A DNA stretch of 64,000 nucleotides, taken from assembly GCF_040712315.1 (NCBI RefSeq), contig NC_134021.1, positions 42,295,001 to 42,359,000 of the forward strand, given 5' to 3'. The translations under genes were made by a program, and so were the position numbers. Below the pieces are notes generated by a model that made no database searches, was not told the DNA's origin, and saw only the letters and a program-made list of their open reading frames with translations. The DNA is from Castanea sativa (taxonomy: Eukaryota; Streptophyta; Magnoliopsida; Fagales; Fagaceae). Shown one piece after another: positions 9,586 to 21,841 of the stretch. Position 1 is the first letter of the stretch; each line of letters starts with the position of its first letter.

Positions 9586-12069
9586 CTAATTATACTCCCA
9601 AGTGAATTTGACCATCTTGCCCCAATCTTTGCCTACCTCTCGCTCACAATTTCTCCTCAATTCAGGACAATCAACAATCTGCAGTTCTCTTAGGGCAGTG
9701 AGGCGATCCATCCCTTTTGGTAGAGACGATAATTTTCGGCAACTATGAATCTGAAGCTTGCGAAGTGAACTGAGATCCGAAAGCCACTCTGGCAATACCA
9801 CCAAGTTCTCACAACCAAAAATAAGTAAAAACTGTAGAGTGTTGGCAGATCCTTTAAGCCATTGGGGCAAACTCACTAATTATGGCAACCCAGAAATAGT
9901 GAGTTCTCGAAGCCTCATCGGGTAGTCATCCCCTTCCATTAAATTAAGTTTTCTACAAAATGAAATACCCAGAGATTCCAATGCAGTTAGGTCTTTCATA
10001 CCTTGTGGCAAACAATCTAGTTTATGACATTTAGAAAAGAACAATTCTCGAAGAGAACACATGCACCCGATTCCGTTGGCGGGTAAATGCGTTTGTCTTG
10101 TCGTTATTTCAAAACATCTGAGGCTAACCATCTTTCTTATATCCCCTGGCAACTCTTCAAGATCTTCACAATCCCGTAATATCAAAGTTTCCAAATTTTG
10201 TAGATCGCAAATGGAGTCAGGCAATTTCTTGATATTCTTATTTCCACTTAAGTTGAGATATCTCAAATGCTTCAAAGTACCAATTGAGCTTGACAACGTT
10301 TCCAACTTTGAATATCTTAAATTTAGCAAGCGCAGGTGCTTAAATCTCAAGATGCATGTTTCCACCAATGATTCATTAATATTAATACTAGGGCTTTCAT
10401 CACCTGGCCAATATTTAAATGAGAAATTAATAGTCTGCATGTTGTTACTCAATTTGTTTAAAAGGGTTATTGCTGCATCAACACTCAACTTATGGTCCAA
10501 AATTGAAACATGTCTAGCCTTTTCAAAGTTGTTGGTCTTATTAGTGTCTTGAATTAAGCAATAATCATTTTGTGCAACATATGACGAAAGATCATGTAAC
10601 AAATCATGCATTTTAAATGACCAAAGAATATTGCCTTCATTATTAACTTCTTGAAAGAAAGATCTTGATAACAACTCTTTTAAATATTGTTCTCCAATAT
10701 CTTCCAACTCTTCAGAATTTTTGTTGGACTTTTCAAGGAGCCCATTTGCCATCCAACACTGAATTAAGTCTACATTGTAATACCTAAAATCCTTTGGATA
10801 TAATGAGCAATAAGCAAAACATTGTTTTAAATATGATGGCAATTTATTGTAACTCAATCTTAATGCAGGTAAAATGTCGTCTTCTTTTTGCTTTAATTTC
10901 CATATATCATTTTCCTTTATAGAGATCCAATCACGCTCCTCAGTTTTAGAATAAAGTAAGCTCCCTAAAGTCTTCACAGCCAAAGGAACACCTCCACATT
11001 TTTTCACAATTTCCTCTCCAATCTTTACTAGATTTGGATATTGTTCATGCTCTCTTTCATTGAATGCATATCTTAAGAACAATAACAAACAATCATTTTT
11101 TGGAAGACCTTTCATGTTATAGATTAGTCCAGGAGCCATCGTTAAGGCAACTTTGTGGCTACGTGTAGTGACAAGAATTTTACTTCCTTTTCCTCCTATT
11201 AACAAATTCTTAAGGTCAATCCATTTGTTACGATCCTCATTCCAGACATCATCCAAAACTATAAAGAATCTTTTTTCATTTAAAATACTTCTTAATTTAA
11301 CTTGCACTTCCTCCAGACTCATGTTTTCACTAATCCCACCACCTGCCAATTTAAGCATTACTTTTGCCAATTTTAAAACGTTGAAGTCTTCTGATACACA
11401 CACCCAAATTTTGGGGTCAAAATTTTTAGCTACCCTTTCATCATTATACACCCATTGAGCAAGTCTAGTCTTGCCCAGATCTCCGATTCCCACAATAGAA
11501 ATCACAGAAATATTATCATTATCATTAGGGAGCATCAAAAGATCTATGATCTTTTGCTTGTCATCAGCCCTCCCAATAACATCACGATCACGAACAAAGG
11601 AGTGGGTCTCCCTGTACACAACACGATTATCATCGAGTCGCACCTCAAGCTGAAATTGATCTCTATCCTTTGCTATCAAATCTAGCCTCTCTCTGATCTC
11701 CTTAACTCTATGACCCATTTTACAACGGAAGGCAAGCGAGTTAGAAGATGAAAAGAAACGACATACCTTTCTGCTAGTGCCTTCGTATTTTTTCACCACT
11801 TGCCTCCGTAGATCTTCACACTCGAATTCATCCAGCACATCCATGGCATCAAGAAAGACAACTTTGAGCTGCTCCAGCCAAAGGCTCAGCTGGTGGTTTG
11901 TTGCTTGCTTCTCCTCAGCATCCAGCAGCACGGCTTGGACAGTGGACATGGTATCCTGAAGCTTTTTCAAATCGCTTGCAATGTTCCGTGTCAATGATAT
12001 CTCTTGGTAAGCAAGGGAGCCTAGCTTCTCGATAACTTTTCCTGCAACGGAAAAGGCAAACTCCGTCAT
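9586..12069 (-). pseudogene. CC-NB-LRR resistance gene, disabled copy 1
   Basis: Same single-exon architecture as the intact paralogue at 32147-34630: Rx-type coiled coil, NB-ARC, LRR. Two lesions stand out. First, the codon for Gln730 (CAA) is TAA at 9877-9879, so the reading frame stops after 729 residues. The last 97 codons, mostly LRR, stay open but untranslated downstream (9586-9876). Second, the NB-ARC P-loop reads GIGDLGKT instead of GIGGLGKT (Gly197 to Asp), a position that is nearly invariant in NB-ARC proteins. Kinase-2 (FFIVLDDVWNE), GVPLA, the CFAYCSLYPKDF motif and MHDLLHDL remain. A shortened, possibly dominant-negative or inert protein could still be made. Calling it a pseudogene is an inference from the two lesions. 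Confidence 0.85.
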
Positions 12070-15000
12070 TTCTCTTTTTTGGAAGTAAATTAAGGGTTAT
12101 GGTTGTTGTTATTTGATCAAATGAGGATGCTGCAAAGTGTTTATTGAAGTGGAGGAAGGAAGAGTTATATGTCTGTTTGTACTTTGTTAAATGAGATTAA
12201 TGTTGTCTCTGTTGGTGTGAACTAATCAAACATTTTGGAACTCACTTTGTCCCTTGCGTTTCCATGAAGGCATGCATGCTTGCTAGTGAAGTCAAGCACA
12301 AATACAAATTGCTTTATTGTCCAATTGTCTCACTCATTCTTTTCTCCCGTACTCAGACACTCCTACTTTATTCTCCATTTGTCTCCCATCTCCAGTTAGA
12401 CACTACGTACCCTCTCTAACTTGGTTCTTCGCCTTTTCCTGAAGTAAGCATGTCGATGAAGTAAAGCTCAAATTCTGTCTTTGCTCCACAAACTAAAGCT
12501 ATGGAGTGCTAAAGGGGCAAATTCCTTCCTCTATATGGAAAAATTCTCCAGTTACCTTGTCTTTTTTTTCTTTTTCTTTTTCCAGTTAGATATTCTTTTG
12601 GCAAAAATCACAAGCTATGTGATCATTATACATTGTTCGATGGAATTTTAATACTATCATTTAGCCTTATGTATCCACTACCCTTTGTATGTCCAAAAAA
12701 AAAAAATACTCCTCAAGCAATGTGGGCATCATGTGGGACAATCCATCAATTAAGATAGGATGAAGATTATGGCCTTTTCATTTTACTCCAAAAAACAGGA
12801 AGGAATAATTACCCTTAATCACAAGGAACTAATTTGTAAATTGTAATTACGTCTAATTTTACTTTATTTTGCCTTTGTTTTGGGGTTAGTCTTTGCTTTA
12901 GGTTCGTTTACATATATCTTTAATAAATTGGGCAAAATACAAAAAAGACATCCTAGAGTTTCATCATTTTATATATCTTCATTGAGGTGAGTGAATGAGA
13001 GTCTCTGAATTTCTCATTGAACACAAGGAGTCTCTAACAAAATTGTTCTATCTCACTTCTATCAAATGTGACTGATGTGCCACTTTATTAATAAAAAGAA
13101 TTGTTTTAAATAGAATTTAATTATAAAAAGACAAAAATGTGTTTTGATAATTAAAAATAAAAATGAAAGAAAAAAATTTTGATGAATAAGAAAATGGCGT
13201 TTGACCTGCAAACACAACAAAGAAAAAAATAATACAAATAGCTTTTGTATTTGCATACATAAACTCAATATTTTTAATTGGTATATTAAGTTTAGGAGTA
13301 CAATGCAGAGTTAAGTTGTATTAATGAGGTGCCCGTCTATCTCAATTCTCAACCAACAATTTGGTCATTTCAAAAAAAAAAAAAAATCTAACAATTAGGT
13401 AATATATGTTTTTTTTATAAGAATATGTATTGTTAAGTGTTTAAATGTTTGTGATGAATTTAGCTTAATTCATGGAGCAAAATATCAGGATTGCATATTT
13501 GTAATATATGAATGTATATCAAACATTGTGATATTTGGTGCGGAGAAGCATATTGTATTAGTTTGAAATTAAAAAAAAATGTCCGTATCCTGTAATGGTA
13601 GATATTCAAATCAAATAGCTCTTCCATCAAAAAATAAATATATATCAAATAGTTCTGTAATAGTTCTTTCTCAATTTCCTTTAAAAAAAAAAAAAAAAAA
13701 AACAAGGGTATCCAAAGTTCTTCGGACACCTTACTATTCAGTTGGATATCCCTATCCCGCTCAATTTCATTTTTATTTTGCATAGATTTGCTGCATATGC
13801 AGCCACAAATCAAAGTGTGTTGCATTTACAAAATCATTGCCGGTATGTTGGCTTTCAAGAGTCATTGGTATTAGATTACCAATTATCAAAAACATATTTC
13901 TATATCTTGATACTTGAAAATCTAGATGAAGGATTCACACTTGATCCATCAAGACAAAACTAGAACTTGCAAGTGATTCTGTTATACCAATAAGAGGCCG
14001 CACAGTTTGTAACTTGCAATTGATTCCGTTACCCATTTTTATAGTCCAACTTACAATTGATTCTAATGGTAAAGCTTGACTGTTTGTAATTTGCTTTGGG
14101 GTTTGTAAATATAATAGTAGCCGTCCCGTGCTTGGTGAGACTTTGCGACTAGTTAAATTAATTGGTGATTCCATGAATTCAACCAAAGAAAAACCTTATT
14201 ATAAACCCCTCATTGTAAGTCCCTTAGATTTGGGAGATATATTCAAAATTGAATTTCTACCTTGAGATTCGCTACCACCAAAGGATTATATAAAAAATAA
14301 ATAAATAAAAAAAAAATTTTAAATCTTGATCCTCTCAGGTTGAAGTTCTCACATATGCATTACTAATTTTCAATTGAAAAATTACTACCATGTCTCCATA
14401 TTGATTCCATTGAGATATTGTTAGGTACATCGTAACTAATTAAACTATAATTATTTTTTTTCTCTAATAAGACCATGTACCTCTTTAAGAGGATATGCAC
14501 GGTTAATTTACTAATTTCAGAATTCCATAACCTAAATAATTAATAATTAAGTCAGTTGTTTTAAAGATAAAATCAGCTGTTTGTGGTATGTTACTGTGTT
14601 AGAACCCCATTATCTCTTCCTTGTGTGTGCACGCGTGCGTTTGTTTTTCAAAAAATTAAATCCGCAACTATCATTTAATTAGAAACTTATAGAAGCATGG
14701 GTAAATTCACGTATGACAGAAAAACCTGATGTTATCCGTTACTCATGGCGTTCTCTCTTCATAGAATTCACATGGACCTACAGCTACAAGGAAAAGTTGT
14801 GGGTTTTTTTCTCTCTTTTTGGAGGCCGAGTGTGTACATGGCATTTCTAGTACATTCCACTACCTTGTACAAATCCTTAAATAGAGTACATTAAATTTCT
14901 CAATTAAATTTAAACACATCATATAGTTGCATTGAATTTATTAAGAAATTATAATACTGTTTATGCTTCATTGATAAATGGCATGCAAGCATGTGGTTGT

Positions 15001-15573
15001 AGTTAATTGAAAAACGTAATATAATGCTTTTACGAAACCATGCTTAAAGCTTTACACAAAAACGTTACTCATTGACATTGGCCACTGCTCAAAAACCAAT
15101 GGTGCCCGGGCTTCATATTTTAATCCCAAAATGTGATTTGGAACCCAATAATCTCAACTTCACTCATGACATTATTCCCCAGGAAATATAATTCAGGCAA
15201 TCATTTACATAAAGCAAACAGGACAGTTAATCCTGTGTTCTATGTTACAAAATACACATTTGCTCAACTCATAGTTACCTACTTTGTGTTAATATAAGCT
15301 CGTTCAACATTTATTTTTCATAAGTAATAAAGTTTTATTAATAACAAGAATCAAGTCACCCAATAACAAAAACCGAGTCACACAAGTATACAAGATGTAT
15401 ATGGCTAGGGACCATACGCAAATTACATAATTCTATCAAATTAGTAATCGAATAAATATAAGCATGTTCAGCATTATTCATCTATAACAACCCCCATTGA
15501 ATTCACAATACAACATTAAATCAAACAAAATCCTAACCTTCCATATCTAATAATCATACCTTAGGTGTTCTCA
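12070..15573. other. Intergenic spacer between CC-NB-LRR and FAX remnant
   Basis: Contains the 5' flank of the disabled CC-NB-LRR gene and AT-rich intergenic DNA with A and T runs. No gene is seen. The region is duplicated at 34631-39932. It is the uninterrupted (empty-site) version for three insertions present in copy 2: a MITE-like piece near 35830, the MULE at 37306-38743 (empty site about 14562-14576) and the SINE at 38899-39087 (empty site about 14702-14722). Confidence 0.7.
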
Positions 15574-18522
15574 TCATGATGCAAAACTTGGAGATGAGTT
15601 CAAATTCTTTGGTGGTGGGTTCCCTCCTAAGATTAGCATATATGAGTAGAAGCAGAGCATTGCAGCACTTTCAAGGACAAAAACACAGAATACAGTTAGA
15701 TTCAAAATAGATTCTAGAAACTGAACTCTCTTTTCAAAAGAAAAAAAAACATTGGCAGTCAGATATTGCAATACCTAATAGCAGCGTAAAAACCTGTTGG
15801 AAATACTTTCTTTGTCTGCATCCACAATACAATTATAAAGTTAGAAACAATGAATCAACTAGCCAATGAGTAAGATGAATTTTCTGCTCATGCGATGTAA
15901 TAAAAATAAGTACCTCTAAAAGTTCTTCCAAAGAAGTGCCGCTGAGAGTGCTACAAAATTAGAGGTATACACAGTTAGTATAGGAATATCTCCCCCAAAA
16001 AAATATATCCATAACTTAAATACAGGCAATAACAAAACATATATCAAGACTAAAATTGGACTGAAGTCACAGACAAATCAGAACCTGCTTGTCCTAGAAT
16101 GAAGGGCAAACTGGATTTTCCTAGCCTCCAGATCTTTAAGTTAAAGGTGCTGAGAGCTAGCAAAGCACCTCCAAAGAGCACACCAGAGCTAAGAGTCGCA
16201 AGATTTCTTGAGAAGACAAAACCAAGAAGTCCACCACTTGTAACCAGTCCACCTGTAACAAAATATAAGTTAAAAGTTATCAGTAACTATTCATTTATAG
16301 TGGGAAAAAAATATGTGAGCAGGTATTTGTACAGTTAACATACTTATCACTAGCAATGTGGACAGAAGTGAAGCATTTACAAATCAAAATGCTGCTAAAA
16401 CATTTTATTGGAACACTTTTAAAAAAAAAAAAAAATGTGGTCTCAATCAGCAAATGTACAAAAGTTGTAGCAGGTGAGAGTAATTTCAATTTTGCAATGA
16501 AGACAATGCTCCAACAGATTCATGTTGATAATAATACATAAACAACTGTGACAATCAAAATGCTTTGAGTAAGGGGTCAACTTTGAACAGCCTATGATAT
16601 AAAATTGCATTTCAACTGGTGTTTGAGGAGTCTACTACTCCCTAGCAGACTTCAGTTCATCTGATCATCATCGTTCCTGTATCAGAATTATCAAGGTCTA
16701 ATATCAAAGCTTGGTCTTTTGAATGAGATGCATATTACTATTAATTGGTTGCCAATGAGGACTAGTTCAATTGGCACCTACTCCCCTTATAAGTTCCATG
16801 TGGAAGGTGAGGTTGTGGATTCATGACCTATTAGATGCATTAAAAAATAATAATAAATAAATAAATAAATCTTGAACCCACGACCTCACTCTTTATTCTA
16901 TTATTTGGGAATCAAGCAATAGCTAATTGGTTATATATCACAGAAATCATAACCAACTAATCAAGTATATCAGTCAACTTAACAGGCAAAATGGTCTAAG
17001 AAGTACAATATTCTGCTTATGACATAATTTCTCAATATAATCAAGATAAAAATCCAACAGTGACATTTAAGATATCTCAAACATTGCCCAAAGGAAATTT
17101 TGCAAACCGCTGCCTGCCTAAAAAGAGTTGAAAAATAACTAAAACCATGGCAAGAGAATTTAAAAAATTCCCATATTAACTATTATGACTACAATAAATT
17201 GAATAAAAAATTGTTCAAAACCTGCATGGATGAATAACAACCAACCATAGAACTCCAATTTCGACATCCTCAAGATGTCAATTGGGTTACCATAAGGTCC
17301 ACAAAATTCAACATGGCCACATTAATCAATTGACAAGATTGAACCAACAAATAAGGTCAACAGCTCTCTTTAAGACAATTATTTCCAAAACCTTTTCTCC
17401 CCATGCTCAATTCTAAAGTATCTGGTTATACAAGACTCAGTAGCCCCCAATGCTGCAAGGCCAAGAGGTGCTTAAAGATCCCTAACAAAAATTAAAGTTT
17501 CATAAACCCAAGACTTGAAGGAGACAAGCCACCCAGTGAAATTTCATTTTAAACAAGGACATAATATTTCATAGCTTTCAGATATCTTATGTCATACTAA
17601 CAGGCCAATCTAGAAAATTCTAGCTTTTAAGCAAGATTCCATTCCAAATTACCAAGCTATACGATGAAAAGTTTTTGATCCATACTCTTTTCTTCTCTTT
17701 TCCGCTGGTCCTTTTTCCCAGGTTAAAGATGTAAAGCAGTCCACTATAACTCTCCAAGTTTTCATGTTAGTTGTAATACTTTCTTTGAATTGAAACCATC
17801 AGAAATTCCTTATCCCTTATGTTATTAACAGGTCTATTCCCTCAGCATGCAAATCGAAATACAATGGCAGATGAAACCAAATTTTAAATTACAGTATATG
17901 TACTTCTAGTTCCACTTGATCCTACAACTTATATATGATGCTTAAGTCACCTACTTGCTTTTTCTTTTTCTTTTTTTCTTTTTTAATTTTTATAAGTAGC
18001 AAAGAACATTTAAGAAAAAGAAAGGGCACAGCCGTAGTAGACAGGATGCATACCTGTGATATGTAATAGGAAAATAAACCTAAGATCTAAAACTAAAAAG
18101 ATCCATAAATTTCCAAGAAAGAGAATGAAACTCAACCCCTTATTCGCTTTTCATCTACTTCTATCTTAAAATGCTTCTATGAACTACTCTACAACTTTAC
18201 ATCTGATTAATGATTTTCTTAAAGAAAAATATGGTGGCTAAGGATCACTCATGCTTAGTGTATTTAAGTGCATTTTAAGGTCATGAGTATTGGGGATAAG
18301 ACTGTCGACCAATCAAAGAATATTTTAAAACTTCAAAATTTTTGTTTGACATAATCTTTAATCAACTTAAGATGAACAATAAAACTAGCACTGAATAAAC
18401 CTTAAATAATTTCATGTTTAAAAAAGGTGAGTGTAAGCTATCAAATCTCTTTGATGTAGTGAAGTAAACAATTGAGGTTTTTGCAAAATTGACGTGCACT
18501 TACCATAAGGGATGCCAAAACA
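15574..18522 (-). pseudogene. FAX-like pseudogene, exons 3-6 only (copy 1)
   Basis: Duplicate of the 3' part of the fatty acid export gene at 39933-44896. Exons align at 16085-16252 (open), about 15904-15950, 15775-15815 and 15574-15667. The last ends with GGNPPPK and a TGA stop. Lesions: the fourth exon has TAG in place of the CAG Gln codon of copy 2, and its GT donor is changed, so splicing would fail. Exon 2 is reduced to its last roughly 18 bases (18504-18522), where the duplication breaks off. Exon 1 and the promoter are absent. It cannot encode a full TMEM14-type protein. Confidence 0.9.
16751..16870 (+). mobile_element. SINE-like insert in FAX intron 2 (copy 1)
   Basis: A-box-like TAGTTCAATTGGC, B-box-like GTTGTGGATTCATGACC and an A-rich tail of (AATA/AAAT) units. 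The sequence directly to the right (CTTGAACCCACGACCTCAC) is a near reverse complement of the B-box part. The insert is therefore paired head to head with a second partial SINE. Related copies lie at 18672-18788 and 41123-41239. Confidence 0.55.
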
Positions 18523-18671
18523 AAATTGCATTTCAACTGGTGTTTGACGAGTCTATTACTCCTTAGCAGACTTCAGTTCATCTGTTTGTCATCATTCATG
18601 TATCAGAATTATCAAGGTCTAACATCAAAACTTAGTCTTTTAAATGAGATACATATTACTATTAATTGGTT

Positions 18672-18788
18672 GCCAATGAGGACTAGGTCAAGTGGCACCT
18701 ACTCCCCTTATAAGTTCTATGTGTACGGTGAGGTTGTGGATTCATGACCAATTAGATGCATCAAAAAAATAATAACAAATAAATAAAT
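18672..18788 (+). mobile_element. SINE-like insert in FAX intron fragment (middle block)
   Basis: Same element as at 16751-16870, with TAGGTCAAGTGGC and GTTGTGGATTCATGACC boxes and an (AAAT)n-type tail. It shares flanks with the other two copies, so it was present before the block diverged. Confidence 0.55.
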
Positions 18789-19780
18789 CTTGAACCCACG
18801 ACCTCACTCTTTATCCCATTATTTGGGAAGAGAAAGTACCAATCGAGCAATAGATCATTGGTTATATATCACAGAAATCATACCCAACTAATCCAGTATA
18901 TCAGTCAACTTAAGCAGGCAAAATGTTCTAGGAAGTACAATATTCTGCTTATGACAAATAATTTCTCAATATACTCAAGATTGAAATCCATGACCAACAG
19001 TGACATTTAAGATAACTCAAAGGGTGCGTGAACATTGCCCAAAGTAAATTTTGCAAACCACTGCCTGCCTAAAAAGAGTTGAAAAATAACTAAAACCATG
19101 GCAAGAGAATTAGAAAATTTCCCATATTAACTATTAAGACTACAATAAATTGAATAAAAAATTGTTCAAAAACTGCACGGATGAATAACAACCAACCATA
19201 GAACTCCGATTTTGACATCCTCAAGACAGCATAAAATCTGTAAAAAATAAAGGGCCGAAATAGTGACAATCGAGAAAGCATACAGAAAGAACAAGGCAGT
19301 AGGGGCTCCTATCAATGACCAAGAAACATGAAGCAATGTGATACAGTCCTGCATTCTAGAGAACAAGTCTAGAATGCAATTGTATCTTGCATCTGAGGAT
19401 TAATTGCAAGACGGGTTTTAAGAGATTATCAATTATGATATACACATCAGACATCCAAACAACAGATTAACAGAAATTGAATTATAAATGTATTTCTGAT
19501 CAGTTGTCAAATAAGTGTAATATTTCCAATGAAATTACAGCAAAAGGGTGGTCTAGCTAAACCATTTACCCCGACAAAATTTATGCTGAACATAGCTGAT
19601 GAAATGACAATTGAAATATCTTATTCCATGGACCATGGTTTGCTGAAGTCCTCTGGACTGTTTGGACTAGAATTTGCAAGAATCTAGTCATTGAGGTCCA
19701 ACATCCCTTGATTTTTATTTTATTTTTTGTAAGGTCCAACATCCCTTGATAGAATGATAATATTTAAAATAGGAATGAAC

Positions 19781-19953
19781 TTTTTTCCTTTTTAGATAAC
19801 GTAGGGAACCTTTCTATAGAAGAGCCCTTTAGAATCGTTTCTAGCCTGTAAAACCTACAGGAACTTACCCCACCCTCCAGTAGTATTTGCCGGGTAATTT
19901 GGGGGAATTCACCCTTGATGGGATAAGTAGTTTGAGCTCATGCCCAGGGGCAG
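19781..19953 (-). mobile_element. SINE of an untyped family, minus orientation
   Basis: On the minus strand it begins CTGCCCCTGGGCATGAG and ends in an A-rich tail (T-rich at 19781-19794). It is flanked by AATAGGAATGAAC (19768-19780) and AATAGGCATGAAA (19954-19966), a 13-base target duplication with two differences. The body is alignable to the insertion at 38899-39087. The corresponding place in copy 1 (about 5720) has no insert. Confidence 0.75.
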
Positions 19954-20190
19954 AATAGGCATGAAATATTTTTTGAAGGATTTATCAACAAAAAAAAAAG
20001 AGATTTGATTAATGTAATAAATTTATATTAAAAAAGTTAAGGGTTTTGGGTCTATGTTTTAAATTGACTGTTTAGATTATACTATGATGATTTAAAAAGA
20101 ACTTTCCTGTTATCCTAGGCAAACCAAACCAATTCAAGTCATATTTAAAACATCAATCACAAAGTACAAGAGGACAGAATTAGTATGCAC

Positions 20191-20278
20191 CTCTAAGCTT
20201 TTGAGCTACCTTGATGATGTGAAGGGCAAGAGTTGTCTTCCCAGATGCCTCTCACCCATCAATTTCAACAATTCTTCC
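20191..20278 (-). pseudogene. RecA Walker A exon, middle-block copy
   Basis: An 88-base exon with AG acceptor and GT donor, encoding GRIVEID, then a stop, then [17 protein letters not shown]. It keeps the Arg codon that is TGA in copies 1 and 2. It has its own TGA four residues before the Gly of SGKTT and a Tyr to Asp change before it. The inactivation is therefore independent of that in the other two copies. Confidence 0.85.
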
Positions 20279-21841
20279 CTGCAAAGTGCAGAGGAAATCT
20301 CTCACCACAGCTGTAATGACACTACTCCATAATCCATTTATTTCTATCTAAACTTACACTTGAGATAAAAATCATGATCATACCTTCATCAAGAAGTAAC
20401 TGGTCCATAAGTAGTACATTTTGAAGCTCTTTTAATATGTTGACAGACAAAAGTTCCAAATTTTCATGTAACAACACTCATCAGCTGCGTATCATGAGAA
20501 TGGCAACAAGAAAGTGCTAAGCCTTATGCACATGCACAACAGCAATGCAAATAATGTGATTGAAGCATAACATGAAAATAACCCTCTTTCAATTAGTAAA
20601 TTAATAGTTAAGAGACTCAAAATAAAATGGTAGACCATGCAAGCAACGCTAGTTTTTTCTCCACATCCCTCCTCAAACAGCTACTAACGAATTGCTAAAA
20701 GTTTAGCACATTGTTAAAAACCTACAGGTAATACCATATATTACGGAACTATAGTATTTACCCAAAACCATGAACACGCCAGTAGCAAATACCCCAATCT
20801 AGAAGTCAAAAGAGTTCACTACTTGAACACGATGTTAAGGTTTGATAGGAATTACTTTTCTTTCTTTATTGGAAGAGTAGAATTTCAGGGCGTACTAAAG
20901 ATTCCATCATAGTTTCAGATTTGGGCCCTAGATAATATGTTTAAGCATAAGATGAAATCCCTGGTTGCACATCAGTTACAGCACATACCAATTGTTAAAA
21001 AAATATTAAACAAAATAAAAATAAAAAACCCACAGATTATCTTCACTCTCAAAAATTGAAGAGAACTTGTCTCTTTCCCTTTTTTCCTTTTATTAATATT
21101 TTGGGAGAGGCGGGGAGGTGGCAGGGGGTGATTATTTAGTGGATTTAGCCTATCTAAGAAGAAACAAGAATTGACTGCTTCAGAGCAAGTTTGCGCCACC
21201 CTCATCAACAGGTTTTTTTCATACACAAATCCGAGGCACGTTTTTGAGATCATTCATTGTTCATTTTCTCCCTGACCTACTGCACTCAACTCACCATGTT
21301 TATGCCCTTGCAAGTACTAGCCTCCTTCCACTAATCAATTTCAAAAATACTTCCTATCTTTCTTCTTTCCATTATTACCATCACAAGCTCCAGCATTCCA
21401 GCAATAAAATCCCTTATTCCCTCTTTAGTTTCAATCAATATCAGAAAAATTCTGGCTTCCCCTTGTAATTTATAGTTTCCTCTTTACTTTTTTTTTTTAC
21501 TATAATTACGGTACCTATAGATGGGCCTTTGTTTCTTCTTTCACATGTAAATTAAGCAAGGAGAAAGCAAGAACTCTATATATTATTTTTAATCTTTTCA
21601 ATTTCAGATTCATGCAAACATGCATTAGAGTCATTGCAAAACACCCAAAAACGAAAAAGAAGGGAACTTTGCAAAATCTAGTAACCCAGTTCAGAAAAAT
21701 TAAGGTCAAGCACAAAGGCATTGAAATCAAACAAACCCCAAAACTTCAGCAGTAACAAAAACCAAGAAAATTACAATGTCCCAGAAAGTTTACCGCAACA
21801 AACCGTGAAATAAAATTGGAGAGAGAGAGAGAGAGAGATAC
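20279..21841. other. RecA-related intron and unique spacer
   Basis: 20279 to about 21150 parallels 6021-6870 but lacks the SINE found there. From about 21150 the sequence is unique to the middle block. The RecA exon carrying LGIGGLPK, expected in this interval, was not found. Confidence 0.5.

Larger units (their letters stand above)
2885..18522. repeat. Segmental duplication, copy 1
   Basis: From 2885 the sequence matches 25404 onward nearly base for base, with an offset of about 22.5 kb that rises to about 24.35 kb after copy-2-specific insertions. The match runs through the LRR tail, RecA pseudogene, CC-NB-LRR gene and FAX exons. It ends at about 18522 inside FAX exon 2, where copy 1 stops following 42925. 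The left edge abuts gypsy debris. Confidence 0.92.

Noticed and set aside
10061..10552. 163-codon plus-strand frame, repeated at 32622-33113
   Set aside because: Exactly antisense to the LRR region of the CC-NB-LRR genes. It is conserved only because the sense gene is duplicated.
13460..13825. 121-codon minus-strand frame
   Set aside because: Very Phe/Ile-rich with a homopolymer run. The equivalent in copy 2 (about 36190-36540) is not open, so it is not conserved.
19090..19366. Hydrophobic minus-strand frames 19090-19366, part of which (LEDVKIGVLWLVVIHPC) recurs in the FAX introns
   Set aside because: Recurrence is explained by the FAX intron 2 duplication. No splice sites or domain were found, and the frame crosses a junction at 19222.
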